Shown: in pieces, positions 24,844 to 33,467 of the stretch
Layout of the letters: every line of letters starts with the position of its first letter
Numbering within the stretch: position 1 is the first letter of the stretch
From: Candidatus Fermentimicrarchaeum limneticum
GTDB lineage: Archaea; Micrarchaeota; Micrarchaeia; Burarchaeales; Fermentimicrarchaeaceae
Length of the DNA: 64,000 nucleotides
Reading direction: 5' to 3'
NCBI GenBank assembly: GCA_013426015.1
Contig: CP058998.1
Coordinates: forward strand, 186,001 to 250,000
Translations under genes and position numbers: made by a program
Notes under the pieces: generated by a model
Databases searched by the model: none
The model's input: the letters and a program-made list of their open reading frames with translations, nothing else
Told to the model about the DNA's origin: nothing

Positions 24844-26322
24844 ATGATGAAAAAATTCCTTGCTGCTCTCACAACACTGCTGTCAATTTTAGCGTTTTAC
24901 GAGGTGGTGGTGAACCCGCTTCATGGCATAATAAAATTCATAATCTGTGCAGTGCTGCTCTTCCTCTGCGGGATGTCGCTGCAGAAGCTGCTAAACCTGA
25001 ATGGGGAGAAGGGGCTGCTGATACTTTCAACAGAGAGAGGGAAGAAATCTCTTGACAGGATTGCAAGATGGAATCCGGGATTCTGGAGGGACATTGCAAC
25101 ATTCGGGATGGTCATGGGATTCGGGGCGAGCTCTGCCATACTCTTCAAACAAATCCCGAAGAGAACGTTCAACATATCCATGCTGGTCTTGATGTTGTCA
25201 ACGCTCTTCGTTCTCCCGTCAGTCCTGCCGGTTGCAAGGGAGATAATACAGCTCCCCGCAACGCTGTATGGCGTGCAGGCTGCTGTAGCATCGCAGCCGA
25301 GTGTTGTCGGAATGCTGCTCTACTACGGGGTGTTCTTCTCAATACTCATAGGAGGGTTCTCCCTGTCCGGCGTCATAAGTTTCGCAGGTTACGGTCTCAT
25401 AATACTCTACAGCATCCTGATGAAACTGCTTTCCCTCGCAGGCAGCTCTGCCGGTAACGCAGGAGCGCTTAACGCAATAACCCCTGGCGCGATGCCCATC
25501 ATACCCGGAATCAACCTGCCCTTTGTTGAGGGCGTGCTGTCGCTTGCAGTCCTGCTGTTCTTCCATGAGGTGTTGCACGGAATACTCGCAAGGGTTGAGA
25601 AGATAAGGGTGAAGAACAGCGGGCTGGTGCTTTTCGGGTTCCTGCCAATAGGCGCTTTCGTTGAACCTGATGAGAAGCAACTGCAGAAAAGCGATCCTGA
25701 GAAGCAGAAGAATGTCCTGGCTGCAGGCTCTTCTGCCAACCTGATAATATCCATGATATTCTTCGTTCTGTTCCTAATCTATTACCTAACCATATTCACA
25801 AGCAATCCGCCGCCTGCCTCGTTCTTCAAGGAATACGTGATGATTTACAACACAGTGCCGGGCTATCCGGCATACGGAATCTTGAAGAACGGCATGATTA
25901 TGGAGGAATGGAACGGTGTTCAGATACGCAGCCTTGACAACTTCTCAAAAATATCAAGCCTTACCAAACCTGATCACAACGTGACCATAAAAACAGACTC
26001 AGGCGTCTTCTCGATCAGGGCAGACAAGAACGGAAAGATCGGGATTAGTGTGCTTGCCTTCACAAACAGCACCGCAAGTGGATGGATAAAGGAAATTTCA
26101 AGCATGCCCGGCAACTGGTGGATTGGATTCTTCTACAATTTCATAGGGCTTACTTTCGTGCTCAATTTCCTGGTTGGTTCTGTAAACCTCCTCCCAATAC
26201 CGCCTTTTGACGGCTACAGGATACTTGCGCTTGTAATAAAAAGTGATAAAATCTTGAAAGTATTGGCTTTCCTAATGTTTTTCTTCTTCTTCGTAAATCT
26301 TCTTCCGTGGGCTTGGCAGTAA
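24844..26322 (+). CDS. M50 site-2 protease family membrane metalloprotease with PDZ domain
   Basis: 492 residues, polytopic. The zinc motif FFHEVLHGIL lies near residue 240 inside a membrane helix, a PDZ-like domain occupies about 330-405 (YPAYGILKNGMIMEEWNGV), and the second active-site motif NLLPIPPFDGYR (N-x-x-P-x-x-x-x-D-G) is near 448. It cleaves transmembrane substrates in regulated proteolysis. AT-rich TATTATATTAAT lies about 30 bases upstream of the ATG-ATG and no Shine-Dalgarno is seen, so the mRNA is probably leaderless. Its stop abuts the convergent ftsZ stop with no gap. Confidence 0.9.
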   Translation: MMKKFLAALTTLLSILAFYEVVVNPLHGIIKFIICAVLLFLCGMSLQKLLNLNGEKGLLILSTERGKKSLDRIARWNPGFWRDIATFGMVMGFGASSAILFKQIPKRTFNISMLVLMLSTLFVLPSVLPVAREIIQLPATLYGVQAAVASQPSVVGMLLYYGVFFSILIGGFSLSGVISFAGYGLIILYSILMKLLSLAGSSAGNAGALNAITPGAMPIIPGINLPFVEGVLSLAVLLFFHEVLHGILARVEKIRVKNSGLVLFGFLPIGAFVEPDEKQLQKSDPEKQKNVLAAGSSANLIISMIFFVLFLIYYLTIFTSNPPPASFFKEYVMIYNTVPGYPAYGILKNGMIMEEWNGVQIRSLDNFSKISSLTKPDHNVTIKTDSGVFSIRADKNGKIGISVLAFTNSTASGWIKEISSMPGNWWIGFFYNFIGLTFVLNFLVGSVNLLPIPPFDGYRILALVIKSDKILKVLAFLMFFFFFVNLLPWAWQ

Positions 26323-27360
26323 TCAGATTTCGCCAAGGCTCCACTCACTTCCTCTCTTGGGTCTTCCGACAACATACGGGCTCTTTATGCCGGTGAATAT
26401 CGCTATCGCCTCTATCCTGCCCTCGTAGTTGCCGTCCAGCCTCGCACCCCATATGACATTCGCGGTTGGCTCCACTTCCTCGGTAAGCAGTTCACCTATC
26501 TGATTCGCCTCACCGAGGGTCATGTCGCCTCCCCCTGTCAGGTGCAGCAATACGCCCGTTGCCCCCCTGTAATCCACATCAAGCAGCCTGTGGTGCAACG
26601 TGTTCTTTACCACCTCTTTCACCCTGTCCGTCCCCTTAGCTTCACCAACAGCTATCATTGAGACTCCTCCCCCTCCCATTATCGACCTTACATCAGCAAA
26701 ATCGATGTTTATCAGGCTAGGAGTGGTTATCGTTTCGGTTATCCCTCTCACCGCCCTGGCGGTTATCTCATCCGCAACGTTGAATGCCCTGTCTATTGGG
26801 AGGTTGGGGAAGAACTCCACAAGCCTGTTGTTGTCTATCACAACAATCGTGTCAGCAGCCCTCCTCAGTGACTCTATGCCTGCCTCTGCCTTCTTCAACC
26901 GGGCTCTCTCAAGCTCAAAAGGATAAGTGACCATTGCCACAACAATCGCACCCTGCTGCTTTGCTATGTCCGCTATGGCAGGCGCTGCTCCTGTCCCTGT
27001 GCCGCCTCCCATGCCCGCCGCGATGAAAAGGAGGTGCGTGTCGGCAAGTATTGTCTCAAGCTCCTGTTTTGATGCCTCAACGGCTTTCAATGCAACTTCA
27101 GGATATCCGCCAGCGCCAAGTCCCCTCGTGATGCTCTGACCTATGAGGACCCTCTTCGCGCTTTCCGATATGATCGAGAGGTGCTTCTTGTCCGTGTTTA
27201 CCGCTATGAGTTCAGCCCCCCTTATGCCGACTTTCGCAAGCCTGTTTATCGTATTGCAACCTGCTCCGCCCACGCCCATGACGACTATCCTTGGTATGGA
27301 CAGATCCTCGCCCACCTGGTTGGTGGATTCCTTGAGAGCTTCCTGAATTATTGATTCCAT
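26323..27360 (-). CDS. ftsZ: cell division GTPase FtsZ
   Basis: 345 residues of the tubulin/FtsZ family. It has GVGGAGCNTINRL at the nucleotide site, the G-box tubulin signature GGGTGTGAAP, NFPNL and the T7 synergy loop NIDFADVRSIM. It polymerises into the division ring. An AGGTG Shine-Dalgarno precedes the ATG by seven bases. The upstream leader carries three exact 14-bp tandem repeats containing TATA-like sequence. Confidence 0.96.
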   Translation of the reverse strand: MESIIQEALKESTNQVGEDLSIPRIVVMGVGGAGCNTINRLAKVGIRGAELIAVNTDKKHLSIISESAKRVLIGQSITRGLGAGGYPEVALKAVEASKQELETILADTHLLFIAAGMGGGTGTGAAPAIADIAKQQGAIVVAMVTYPFELERARLKKAEAGIESLRRAADTIVVIDNNRLVEFFPNLPIDRAFNVADEITARAVRGITETITTPSLINIDFADVRSIMGGGGVSMIAVGEAKGTDRVKEVVKNTLHHRLLDVDYRGATGVLLHLTGGGDMTLGEANQIGELLTEEVEPTANVIWGARLDGNYEGRIEAIAIFTGIKSPYVVGRPKRGSEWSLGEI

Positions 27361-27376
27361 TTATAAGCACCTCTGT

Positions 27377-27418
27377 AAAACTGTTATAAGAAAACTGTTA
27401 TAAGAAAACTGTTATAAG
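27377..27418. repeat. three tandem 14-bp repeats upstream of ftsZ
   Basis: The unit AAAACTGTTATAAG occurs three times without interruption, 17 bases upstream of the ftsZ start. On the ftsZ strand the unit is CTTATAACAGTTTT, each copy holding a TATA-like TTATAA, so the array may be a multi-copy operator or stacked promoter elements. Confidence 0.75.
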
Positions 27419-27447
27419 TATAGAGATTATTTGTATATAAACGTTTC

Positions 27448-27913
27448 GTGGCATGCTCCACCTATCGATAGGTATGGACTTCTTCCTTCACAGACGCAGC
27501 TTTTGCTGCATTTCCAGAAGCGTTACTTCCCCCTTGCCCAGGGGTAGCTCTTTTGAGTATAACACGTGCAGCATTTAAATCTCTGTCGATATTCAGACCG
27601 CAGAAAGGACAGTTATGTATCCTATCCCAAAGGGTCTTTTCAGTTATTATTCCGCAGCTGCTGCACTCCTTGGTTGTATTCACAGGGTTCACAAACACCA
27701 CCCTGCATCCAGCTCCCTCCGCCTTGTATGCAAGCATGTTTGCAAACATATTCCACCCTGCATCATTGATTTGCTTGCCGTAATTCTGTTCTCTCATTTC
27801 CTTTTCTTGCTTCTTTGATGGATATGTCCGGAATTTGTACGCTCTCATAGGTGATTATCTGAGTTGATTTTCTCCTCATAAACCTCATGAAGGGGGGTAA
27901 CTTTCCAGTGAAA
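27448..27913 (-). mobile_element. internally deleted TnpB element (miniature IS200/IS605 type)
   Basis: About 466 bp. The left end (27891-27913) is identical over 23 bp to the left end of the intact TnpB element at 44515-44537, and both are preceded by ATAAACCTC. The right end reads GGTGGAGCATGCCAC on the element strand and holds a perfect 12-bp palindrome CCTATCGATAGG (27461-27472), as expected of a subterminal hairpin. Inside is only a shortened tnpB. Confidence 0.75.
27462..27848 (-). pseudogene. truncated TnpB (N-terminus joined to C-terminal zinc/RuvC-III region)
   Basis: A continuous 128-residue frame. The first 19 residues, MRAYKFRTYPSKKQEKEMR, are a typical TnpB N-terminus. They are joined directly to the late region NYGKQINDAGWNMFANML, the zinc ribbon (KECSSCG and HNCPFCGLN), DRDLNAARVIL with the RuvC-III aspartate, and the family tail. 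More than 200 residues, including RuvC-I and RuvC-II, are missing, so no nuclease activity is expected. The open frame across the junction suggests an in-frame deletion or retained selection. Confidence 0.8.
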
Positions 27914-28034
27914 AGCCAGTCTAAGGACAGAGAAGCCTGCTGGAAAATTCCGAATTATATATTCACTCTCGTCCCACCACTAAAAGCGTATTAGGTTTCC
28001 TGCTCACCTCGCTAACCCCATGAATAACCAATAC

Positions 28035-28045
28035 GTTTAAATATC
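28035..28045 (+). promoter_or_regulatory. TATA-box promoter of pilin-like gene
   Basis: GTTTAAATATC lies about 30 bases before the ATG at 28067, which has no Shine-Dalgarno. This fits a leaderless transcript. Confidence 0.55.
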
Positions 28046-28066
28046 ATTTTTTAAAAAAAGATTTAC

Positions 28067-28639
28067 ATGTCTATACTGAACAAATGGAAGAGAGGGCAGG
28101 TCTGGTCCTATGACTTGATAGTGGGCTCAATCCTTTTTGTTATAGCAATGGGAATACTCGCCTTCTTCTGGTGGAGCGCCAGAACCAACATGTCGGAGAA
28201 CAAGGACGTAGTGATCCAGGAGTCCGCGAAGCTTGGCGATTTGCTGATTTCGCCCGGCATCCCAACTGATTGGAATAACTCTGTTAACATAACCAACCAA
28301 AACACATGGAGCAGCATCCGGCAGATCGGGCTTACTGAGGGATGGGACACCAACGTAATCTCGGTTGACAAATTGTACAAGTTCAGCCGGATGTCGCTTG
28401 TCAACTACTCTTTCGTAAGGGCAAATCTCAGACCGAAGTATGATTTTTATGTCGAACTGATATATCTCAACAACAGCGTTGAGAATAATGTGATCTTAAA
28501 CGGGACTGCCGTACGGGCTGGAAAACAGTACAGCGATGTAACAGCAAAGGCGGTGGCTAAGACAGACAGGATAGTGGTGTACAATCATTCAGCTGCGATA
28601 CTGAGACTTTACATCTGGAGCGATTATATATGGGATTAG
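28067..28639 (+). CDS. pilin-like membrane-anchored surface protein
   Basis: 190 residues. The N-terminus MSILNKWKRGQVWSYDLIVG followed by a hydrophobic helix matches the class III signal peptide pattern (R-G before Q, then hydrophobic). The rest is beta-rich and carries several N-x-S/T sites (NNS, NIT, NYS, NNS, NGT). It is probably processed by the archaeal prepilin peptidase and exposed outside. It lies directly upstream of the large pilin-headed adhesins. Confidence 0.7.
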   Translation: MSILNKWKRGQVWSYDLIVGSILFVIAMGILAFFWWSARTNMSENKDVVIQESAKLGDLLISPGIPTDWNNSVNITNQNTWSSIRQIGLTEGWDTNVISVDKLYKFSRMSLVNYSFVRANLRPKYDFYVELIYLNNSVENNVILNGTAVRAGKQYSDVTAKAVAKTDRIVVYNHSAAILRLYIWSDYIWD

Positions 28640-28697
28640 ACTCATATGGTAATAATATGCTGAATATATGTATACGAAAGTATCCTGCTAGAGTTGT

Positions 28698-28709
28698 GTT
28701 TAAATACAA
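28698..28709 (+). promoter_or_regulatory. TATA-box promoter of first large adhesin
   Basis: GTTTAAATACAA is followed by the GGTGAT Shine-Dalgarno at 28721-28726 and the start at 28731. Confidence 0.55.
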
Positions 28710-28730
28710 CCTTGCACATAGGTGATTATG

Positions 28731-31700
28731 ATGCGAAGAGCCCAAACAGCTGTTGAATTTCTTACCACCTACGGCTGGGTGCTGGTAGGGCTCATCATCC
28801 TCCTTGCAGTTCTGCTTTACTACGGAGCGTTTGACCCGCTGAGGTTTGTGCCGAGGCAGTGCACCTTTGAGCCAGGCCTGCCGTGCACGTCTCACAAGCT
28901 TGAGATAAACCAGACGACAGGCACCATCAGAGTGATAACGCAGCTCTCCAACGACCTGGGCTACGACATCTCCCTGCCTGACGGGGCGATGCTCATACAG
29001 GTTGAGAACATAGGCAAGCCGGGCAAGAACACCTACGTGGGGAACTGCTCCCCCAAGGCGCCTTACATCATCAAGAAAGGGGGCAGCTTCACCTGCATAG
29101 TTGAGATACCTGACAAGGAGGTCATCCCCCAGATGGGGAAGAACGTCAGGCTGCAGGCAGACCTTGTCTACAGGAACTGCCTCACAGACCCCAACTACCT
29201 GCAGACCGGCAACTGCACGCTTGCCTCAAACTACACCTCAGAAGGAACAGCAGTCACCCCTGTTGAGGGCTTTTCCCCGACACTGTACTGCGGGGACGGG
29301 ATATGCGGCTCATCCATAGGGGAGAACCCGACAACATGCCCTGTGGACTGCCCGCCCCCAGTTGCATTGTTACTAACCGCGAGTCCAACAATCGTGTCTC
29401 CTGATGGAAACAGTAAATCAACAATAACTGCAAAAGTGCTCGGTGTGAGTGGACCTCTGAACAATGTAGAAGTTGTATTTATATCAACACCAATCGGAAA
29501 ATTAAGCAGAGTCTCAGCAGTAACAAACCTCTCTGGAGTTGCCACAGTTCAACTTTCATCAAATACCCCCGGCAAAGCTGCGGTGACTGCAATAGCCTAC
29601 ATAGCAAACACAACGAATGTGACGTTCCAGGATATTCCAGCAGCAATTCTGATGGGTGCTTATGACAGGTATTTCGGAATTTGCGGGAGCGGTTCTTATA
29701 TCATAACACAGGTAGTAGATTCTATGAATAGGCCAGTAATCAATAGTGAATTAAGCTTTTCAAGCAACGCTACTGGCACATCCAGCCTTAGCCCCGACAG
29801 AGGCTTCACAGATGATGGCGGATATGCAATCTCCTACCTCATGGATAACAAGGTTGAAAGTGTGAATGTGACAGCAAAGTTTGATTTAGATGAGTATGGA
29901 GTGCATCTTTCAAATTCAACAGTTGTCAATGCCGTAAGTTGCCAGGCCTGCAATGCTCCGGTCATGGGGGACTGGATAATTGACAAAAAAGTTGTATGCG
30001 AGGATGCTGTCATAACTCTAAAGGGAGACCTGAACATATCTGTAGAAATAAGTTACATAAAGAAGTGGGGCGACCTCACATTCAGGAATGTGACTTTGGT
30101 TTTGGACAGCTCATACGACGGTGAGCGCGGAGTTTTTATGAACAGGAAGAGCCGCTTTCTCATATCAGATAAGGACAACAACCCCGCAACAACTGGAGAT
30201 CGCTCAACTCTCACTCCCAGTTCATGGGAGCACTACACGTTCTGGGTGAAACCCAATGCCGAGAGCTTCGAGATGAGGAATTCTTACATGCGCGGCTGTG
30301 GGTACATCACTTCCCCGCATGACGGCGGCCATCTCTACGACATCATCGATTACAGAACCGGTCTTTTCGTGAGCATCAACAACACCATCATTGAGAACAA
30401 CATCATAGCCGCGATCTCTTACCAGCCCATAGCCATAATACTGAACCGCTCCTCGAACACCTCGATACGCGGAAATTCCTTTGACTATCCCTTCACCGGA
30501 TTGCTTCTGACCAATTCAAATGGAAATGTAATAACAAACAACACAGTGAACGTTCTGTTGGGGATGTCCTGCCCTCCATCCTCTGGAGGCTGCGATGGGA
30601 CATACAACCCCACCTTCTGGCTCAACTACTCCTACAACAACACCATCTCAGGCAACTACCTCACTGGCGATTCGATGATAACCGCCTACTCCGGCCCGTG
30701 CATAAAGCTCCAATCTTCGACAGACAACTACATCCTGAACAACTACATAGATGAATGTGATGAAGGAGTGGACCTGAGTTCATCAGACCGCAACGTGATA
30801 TCGAATAACAGGATAAAGAACTCTCGCATGTACGGAGTTTTCATGTTCTATGCGGATAATAACACTTTCGAGAATAATGAGATGAACACCAGCGAATATA
30901 ACACCGGTCCAAGCCAGATTGTCATGTTATCATCCAACAACAATGTATTCAGAAACAACTCCCTCCAGACGTGGTGGTGCTATCCCGGCAGCACTGCCGG
31001 AGAGATAATGTTTGATAACTCCAACAACAACCTCTTCTCCGACATCAGCATCTACGGATGCTATCACAAGATAACCTCGTTCATTCCATGGCTATACCAC
31101 ACTTCAAGAAACAATACAATAGTGTGGCTCAATGTCAACGCGAGTGGTCCATCTGCTTCCTCAGTTACACTCTACTTACCAAACGCCCCAGAAACCAAAG
31201 TATTGAACAGCCCAAAAATCGACAATATCTACTTGGAGAATTCTGGAGGGAGTAGTATAATCAACAACACAATCTCTCCTGGCTATGACCTCGGGATATA
31301 CGCCTACCGCTCAAGCGCCAACATCTCCCTGAACACCATTGGTTATTACAAATGCAGTGGAACAGGTTGCAGTTGGAGCTGTCACGACCGCAGTCTCTAT
31401 TCAGACTCCTCCACACTTCTAATCTCAAACAACACCTTCAAGGTATTCGGCTCATACGCAATATACATAAACAACACCTACGCGCCATCCACGGCAGTCA
31501 GAATAGAGAACAACACCTTCTGGAGCATCCGAGATTCCTGCGGTCCGGTTTATGGCATATACACCGAAGGGGCGAACAATCTGGTCATCAAGAATAACAT
31601 CATAAGCGCTACGAGGACAGGGATAAACTTCACGTCATCAAACTACCCCACCAGCATCACGAACAACACCATAGTGAGCAACACCTACGGGATACACTGC

Positions 31701-33458
31701 TACAGCTACACGACCCAGCCAACAATCTCGGACAACTGGCTGGCGGGCAACACGCAGAACTGCCTGAACTGCGCCTCCTGCTCACCCCCAACTGGCGACA
31801 CTAACTTATGCAAGACTATAACAACCGACTCAGTCCTCGGTGCAAACCTCACCACCTCAGGCACATGCATAACCTTCGGAGCTGACAACATTGTGCTGGA
31901 CTGCGCAGGACATTCGATAACACGTGTTGGTGGCTCAGGAAATGCGTATGGGATATACGCAGAAGGGAGAAACAACATCCAGATAAGAAACTGTATTGTC
32001 AAAAATTATTCTACGGGTGCTTCTGCAGGTATAAAACTGCTAAGTTCTGGCTCCAGCAGCATAACAAACAACACGGTATCCCTAGGGATCTATGGAATTT
32101 TCCTCTCTTCATCATCAAACAACATCGTTTCAGGGAATACAGTATACAACAATACTTACGGTATAACAGTGGGAGGGTGGTCGAATCAGAATAGAGTATA
32201 TAATAATGTTGTCTACAATGCCTCCCCGGTAGGTGGCACTTATGGTATTTCGATTGCAGGAGGATCTCCACCCGGAGCGCAAAATAACATTGTTTCAAAT
32301 AATACCGTCTCAATTTACAGCGGAAGCGGAATTCATATCGATCTCTTCTCACCAACTAGCACCGTAGCAAACAATACCGTTTATAACAATTCATACGGTA
32401 TTAGCATATTTTCAGATACTACCCCAGTCTCCAATAATACTATAGCACGTAATACTCTAGATGGAATCTTCTGTGGTTCCAATTCTCAACCAACCTTATC
32501 AGGAAATTACTATTCCAGCAATTCAGTCGACTGCACCGACACTTCGGGAACATGGTGTCAAACCCATTGCTATGATGCCGCACTTTCTACCTGTGGCACC
32601 ATCACTAAAAATTCCGTGCTTATAGCAGACCTCACCACCTCAGGCACATGCATAACCTTCGGAGCTGACAACATTGTGCTGGACTGCGCAGGACATTCAA
32701 TAGAAGGTCCTGGCAGCGGTACATCAAATTCATATGGCATATACGCACAATCAAAAAAGAACATAACTGTGAAGAATTGCAATGTCACATACTTCCCAAC
32801 AGCCCCAATAAAATTCCAGAATGTAACAAACAGCAAAATAATAAATAACGTATTGTCAGATGGTATGCAAGGGTCTTTGGCCGATATATACCTAAATCTC
32901 TCAGTAAATAATCTAATTTTCAACAATACCTGCTATGATAGTGGTGTCGGAGGTGTTCGACTTGAAGACTCAAATTACACCAATATCTCCCAGAACACCT
33001 TCATGGCTACGAGCATGGGAGCCTTCCTTCTCAATTCACATTACAATCAGATATACAACAACACCTACAAAACAGTCGGTTTCGCTGTAAGCGAAGGTAC
33101 CATGGTGGGTGTGTTCATTCAAGATTCCGTGGGGAATAACATATCTAAAAACAATATCACTGGAGTTCCTGATTGGAAGTTCCAGATTGGGATAGCTGTT
33201 GATGATTGCAACGACACACGTATAGAGGAGAATGAAATCGCCCAACTTACTGGTTACGGCATACTTATTACTGGAGGTGACGAATCCACCAACCTATTAA
33301 TATCAAAAAACGAAATAAGAGATAGTGCATATGGAATTAGATGTGATGCATGCGGAACCCCGATTTTCAGTGGTCCAAACACCTATATAAGCTGTGGTAT
33401 AGACTGCCACAGCCCCCTATGTGGTACCTATTGCGCTGACCACTGTCATGATACATAA
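28731..33458 (+). CDS. pilin-headed Ig-like/beta-helix adhesin A
   Basis: 1575 residues. The start ATG 28731 is four bases after GGTGAT (ATG 28728 is possible). MRRAQTAVEFLTTYGW is a class III signal peptide with cleavage before QTAVE, followed by one hydrophobic helix and a pilin-like domain to about residue 200 ending in a CGDGIC cysteine cluster. Two Ig-like/invasin-type domains (about 205-405) follow. The remaining roughly 1150 residues are right-handed beta-helix repeats rich in N-N-T-I and G-I turns, NosD/PbH1 style, with many N-x-S/T sites. Predicted role: surface attachment or glycan binding. The first 591 bp after the first codons are identical to the next gene. Confidence 0.85.
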   Translation: MRRAQTAVEFLTTYGWVLVGLIILLAVLLYYGAFDPLRFVPRQCTFEPGLPCTSHKLEINQTTGTIRVITQLSNDLGYDISLPDGAMLIQVENIGKPGKNTYVGNCSPKAPYIIKKGGSFTCIVEIPDKEVIPQMGKNVRLQADLVYRNCLTDPNYLQTGNCTLASNYTSEGTAVTPVEGFSPTLYCGDGICGSSIGENPTTCPVDCPPPVALLLTASPTIVSPDGNSKSTITAKVLGVSGPLNNVEVVFISTPIGKLSRVSAVTNLSGVATVQLSSNTPGKAAVTAIAYIANTTNVTFQDIPAAILMGAYDRYFGICGSGSYIITQVVDSMNRPVINSELSFSSNATGTSSLSPDRGFTDDGGYAISYLMDNKVESVNVTAKFDLDEYGVHLSNSTVVNAVSCQACNAPVMGDWIIDKKVVCEDAVITLKGDLNISVEISYIKKWGDLTFRNVTLVLDSSYDGERGVFMNRKSRFLISDKDNNPATTGDRSTLTPSSWEHYTFWVKPNAESFEMRNSYMRGCGYITSPHDGGHLYDIIDYRTGLFVSINNTIIENNIIAAISYQPIAIILNRSSNTSIRGNSFDYPFTGLLLTNSNGNVITNNTVNVLLGMSCPPSSGGCDGTYNPTFWLNYSYNNTISGNYLTGDSMITAYSGPCIKLQSSTDNYILNNYIDECDEGVDLSSSDRNVISNNRIKNSRMYGVFMFYADNNTFENNEMNTSEYNTGPSQIVMLSSNNNVFRNNSLQTWWCYPGSTAGEIMFDNSNNNLFSDISIYGCYHKITSFIPWLYHTSRNNTIVWLNVNASGPSASSVTLYLPNAPETKVLNSPKIDNIYLENSGGSSIINNTISPGYDLGIYAYRSSANISLNTIGYYKCSGTGCSWSCHDRSLYSDSSTLLISNNTFKVFGSYAIYINNTYAPSTAVRIENNTFWSIRDSCGPVYGIYTEGANNLVIKNNIISATRTGINFTSSNYPTSITNNTIVSNTYGIHCYSYTTQPTISDNWLAGNTQNCLNCASCSPPTGDTNLCKTITTDSVLGANLTTSGTCITFGADNIVLDCAGHSITRVGGSGNAYGIYAEGRNNIQIRNCIVKNYSTGASAGIKLLSSGSSSITNNTVSLGIYGIFLSSSSNNIVSGNTVYNNTYGITVGGWSNQNRVYNNVVYNASPVGGTYGISIAGGSPPGAQNNIVSNNTVSIYSGSGIHIDLFSPTSTVANNTVYNNSYGISIFSDTTPVSNNTIARNTLDGIFCGSNSQPTLSGNYYSSNSVDCTDTSGTWCQTHCYDAALSTCGTITKNSVLIADLTTSGTCITFGADNIVLDCAGHSIEGPGSGTSNSYGIYAQSKKNITVKNCNVTYFPTAPIKFQNVTNSKIINNVLSDGMQGSLADIYLNLSVNNLIFNNTCYDSGVGGVRLEDSNYTNISQNTFMATSMGAFLLNSHYNQIYNNTYKTVGFAVSEGTMVGVFIQDSVGNNISKNNITGVPDWKFQIGIAVDDCNDTRIEENEIAQLTGYGILITGGDESTNLLISKNEIRDSAYGIRCDACGTPIFSGPNTYISCGIDCHSPLCGTYCADHCHDT
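28739..29329 (+). repeat. 591-bp identical head repeat, copy 1
   Basis: Matches 33476-34066 with no difference seen by eye, offset exactly 4737 bp. It encodes the pilin head from AQTAVEF to GENP and stops abruptly at the start of the Ig-like stalk. Confidence 0.9.
31846..31915 (+). repeat. 70-bp internal repeat, copy 1
   Basis: Identical to 32629-32698. It encodes the start of a beta-helix module (LTTSGTCITFGADNIVLDC), and a 29-bp core recurs at 36108-36136 in adhesin B. Confidence 0.85.
32629..32698 (+). repeat. 70-bp internal repeat, copy 2
   Basis: Exact second copy of 31846-31915, 783 bp downstream and in the same reading frame of adhesin A. Confidence 0.85.
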
Positions 33459-33467
33459 GTGGTTAAT

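Noticed and set aside
27361-27420. Possible CRISPR array at the ftsZ tandem repeats
   Set aside because: Units are only 14 bp, directly contiguous, without spacers, and no cas genes are present.
29101-29319. Duplicate 72-codon alternate-frame ORFs (also at 33838-34056)
   Set aside because: They appear twice only because the underlying 591-bp head is duplicated, and they are out of frame with the pilin head.
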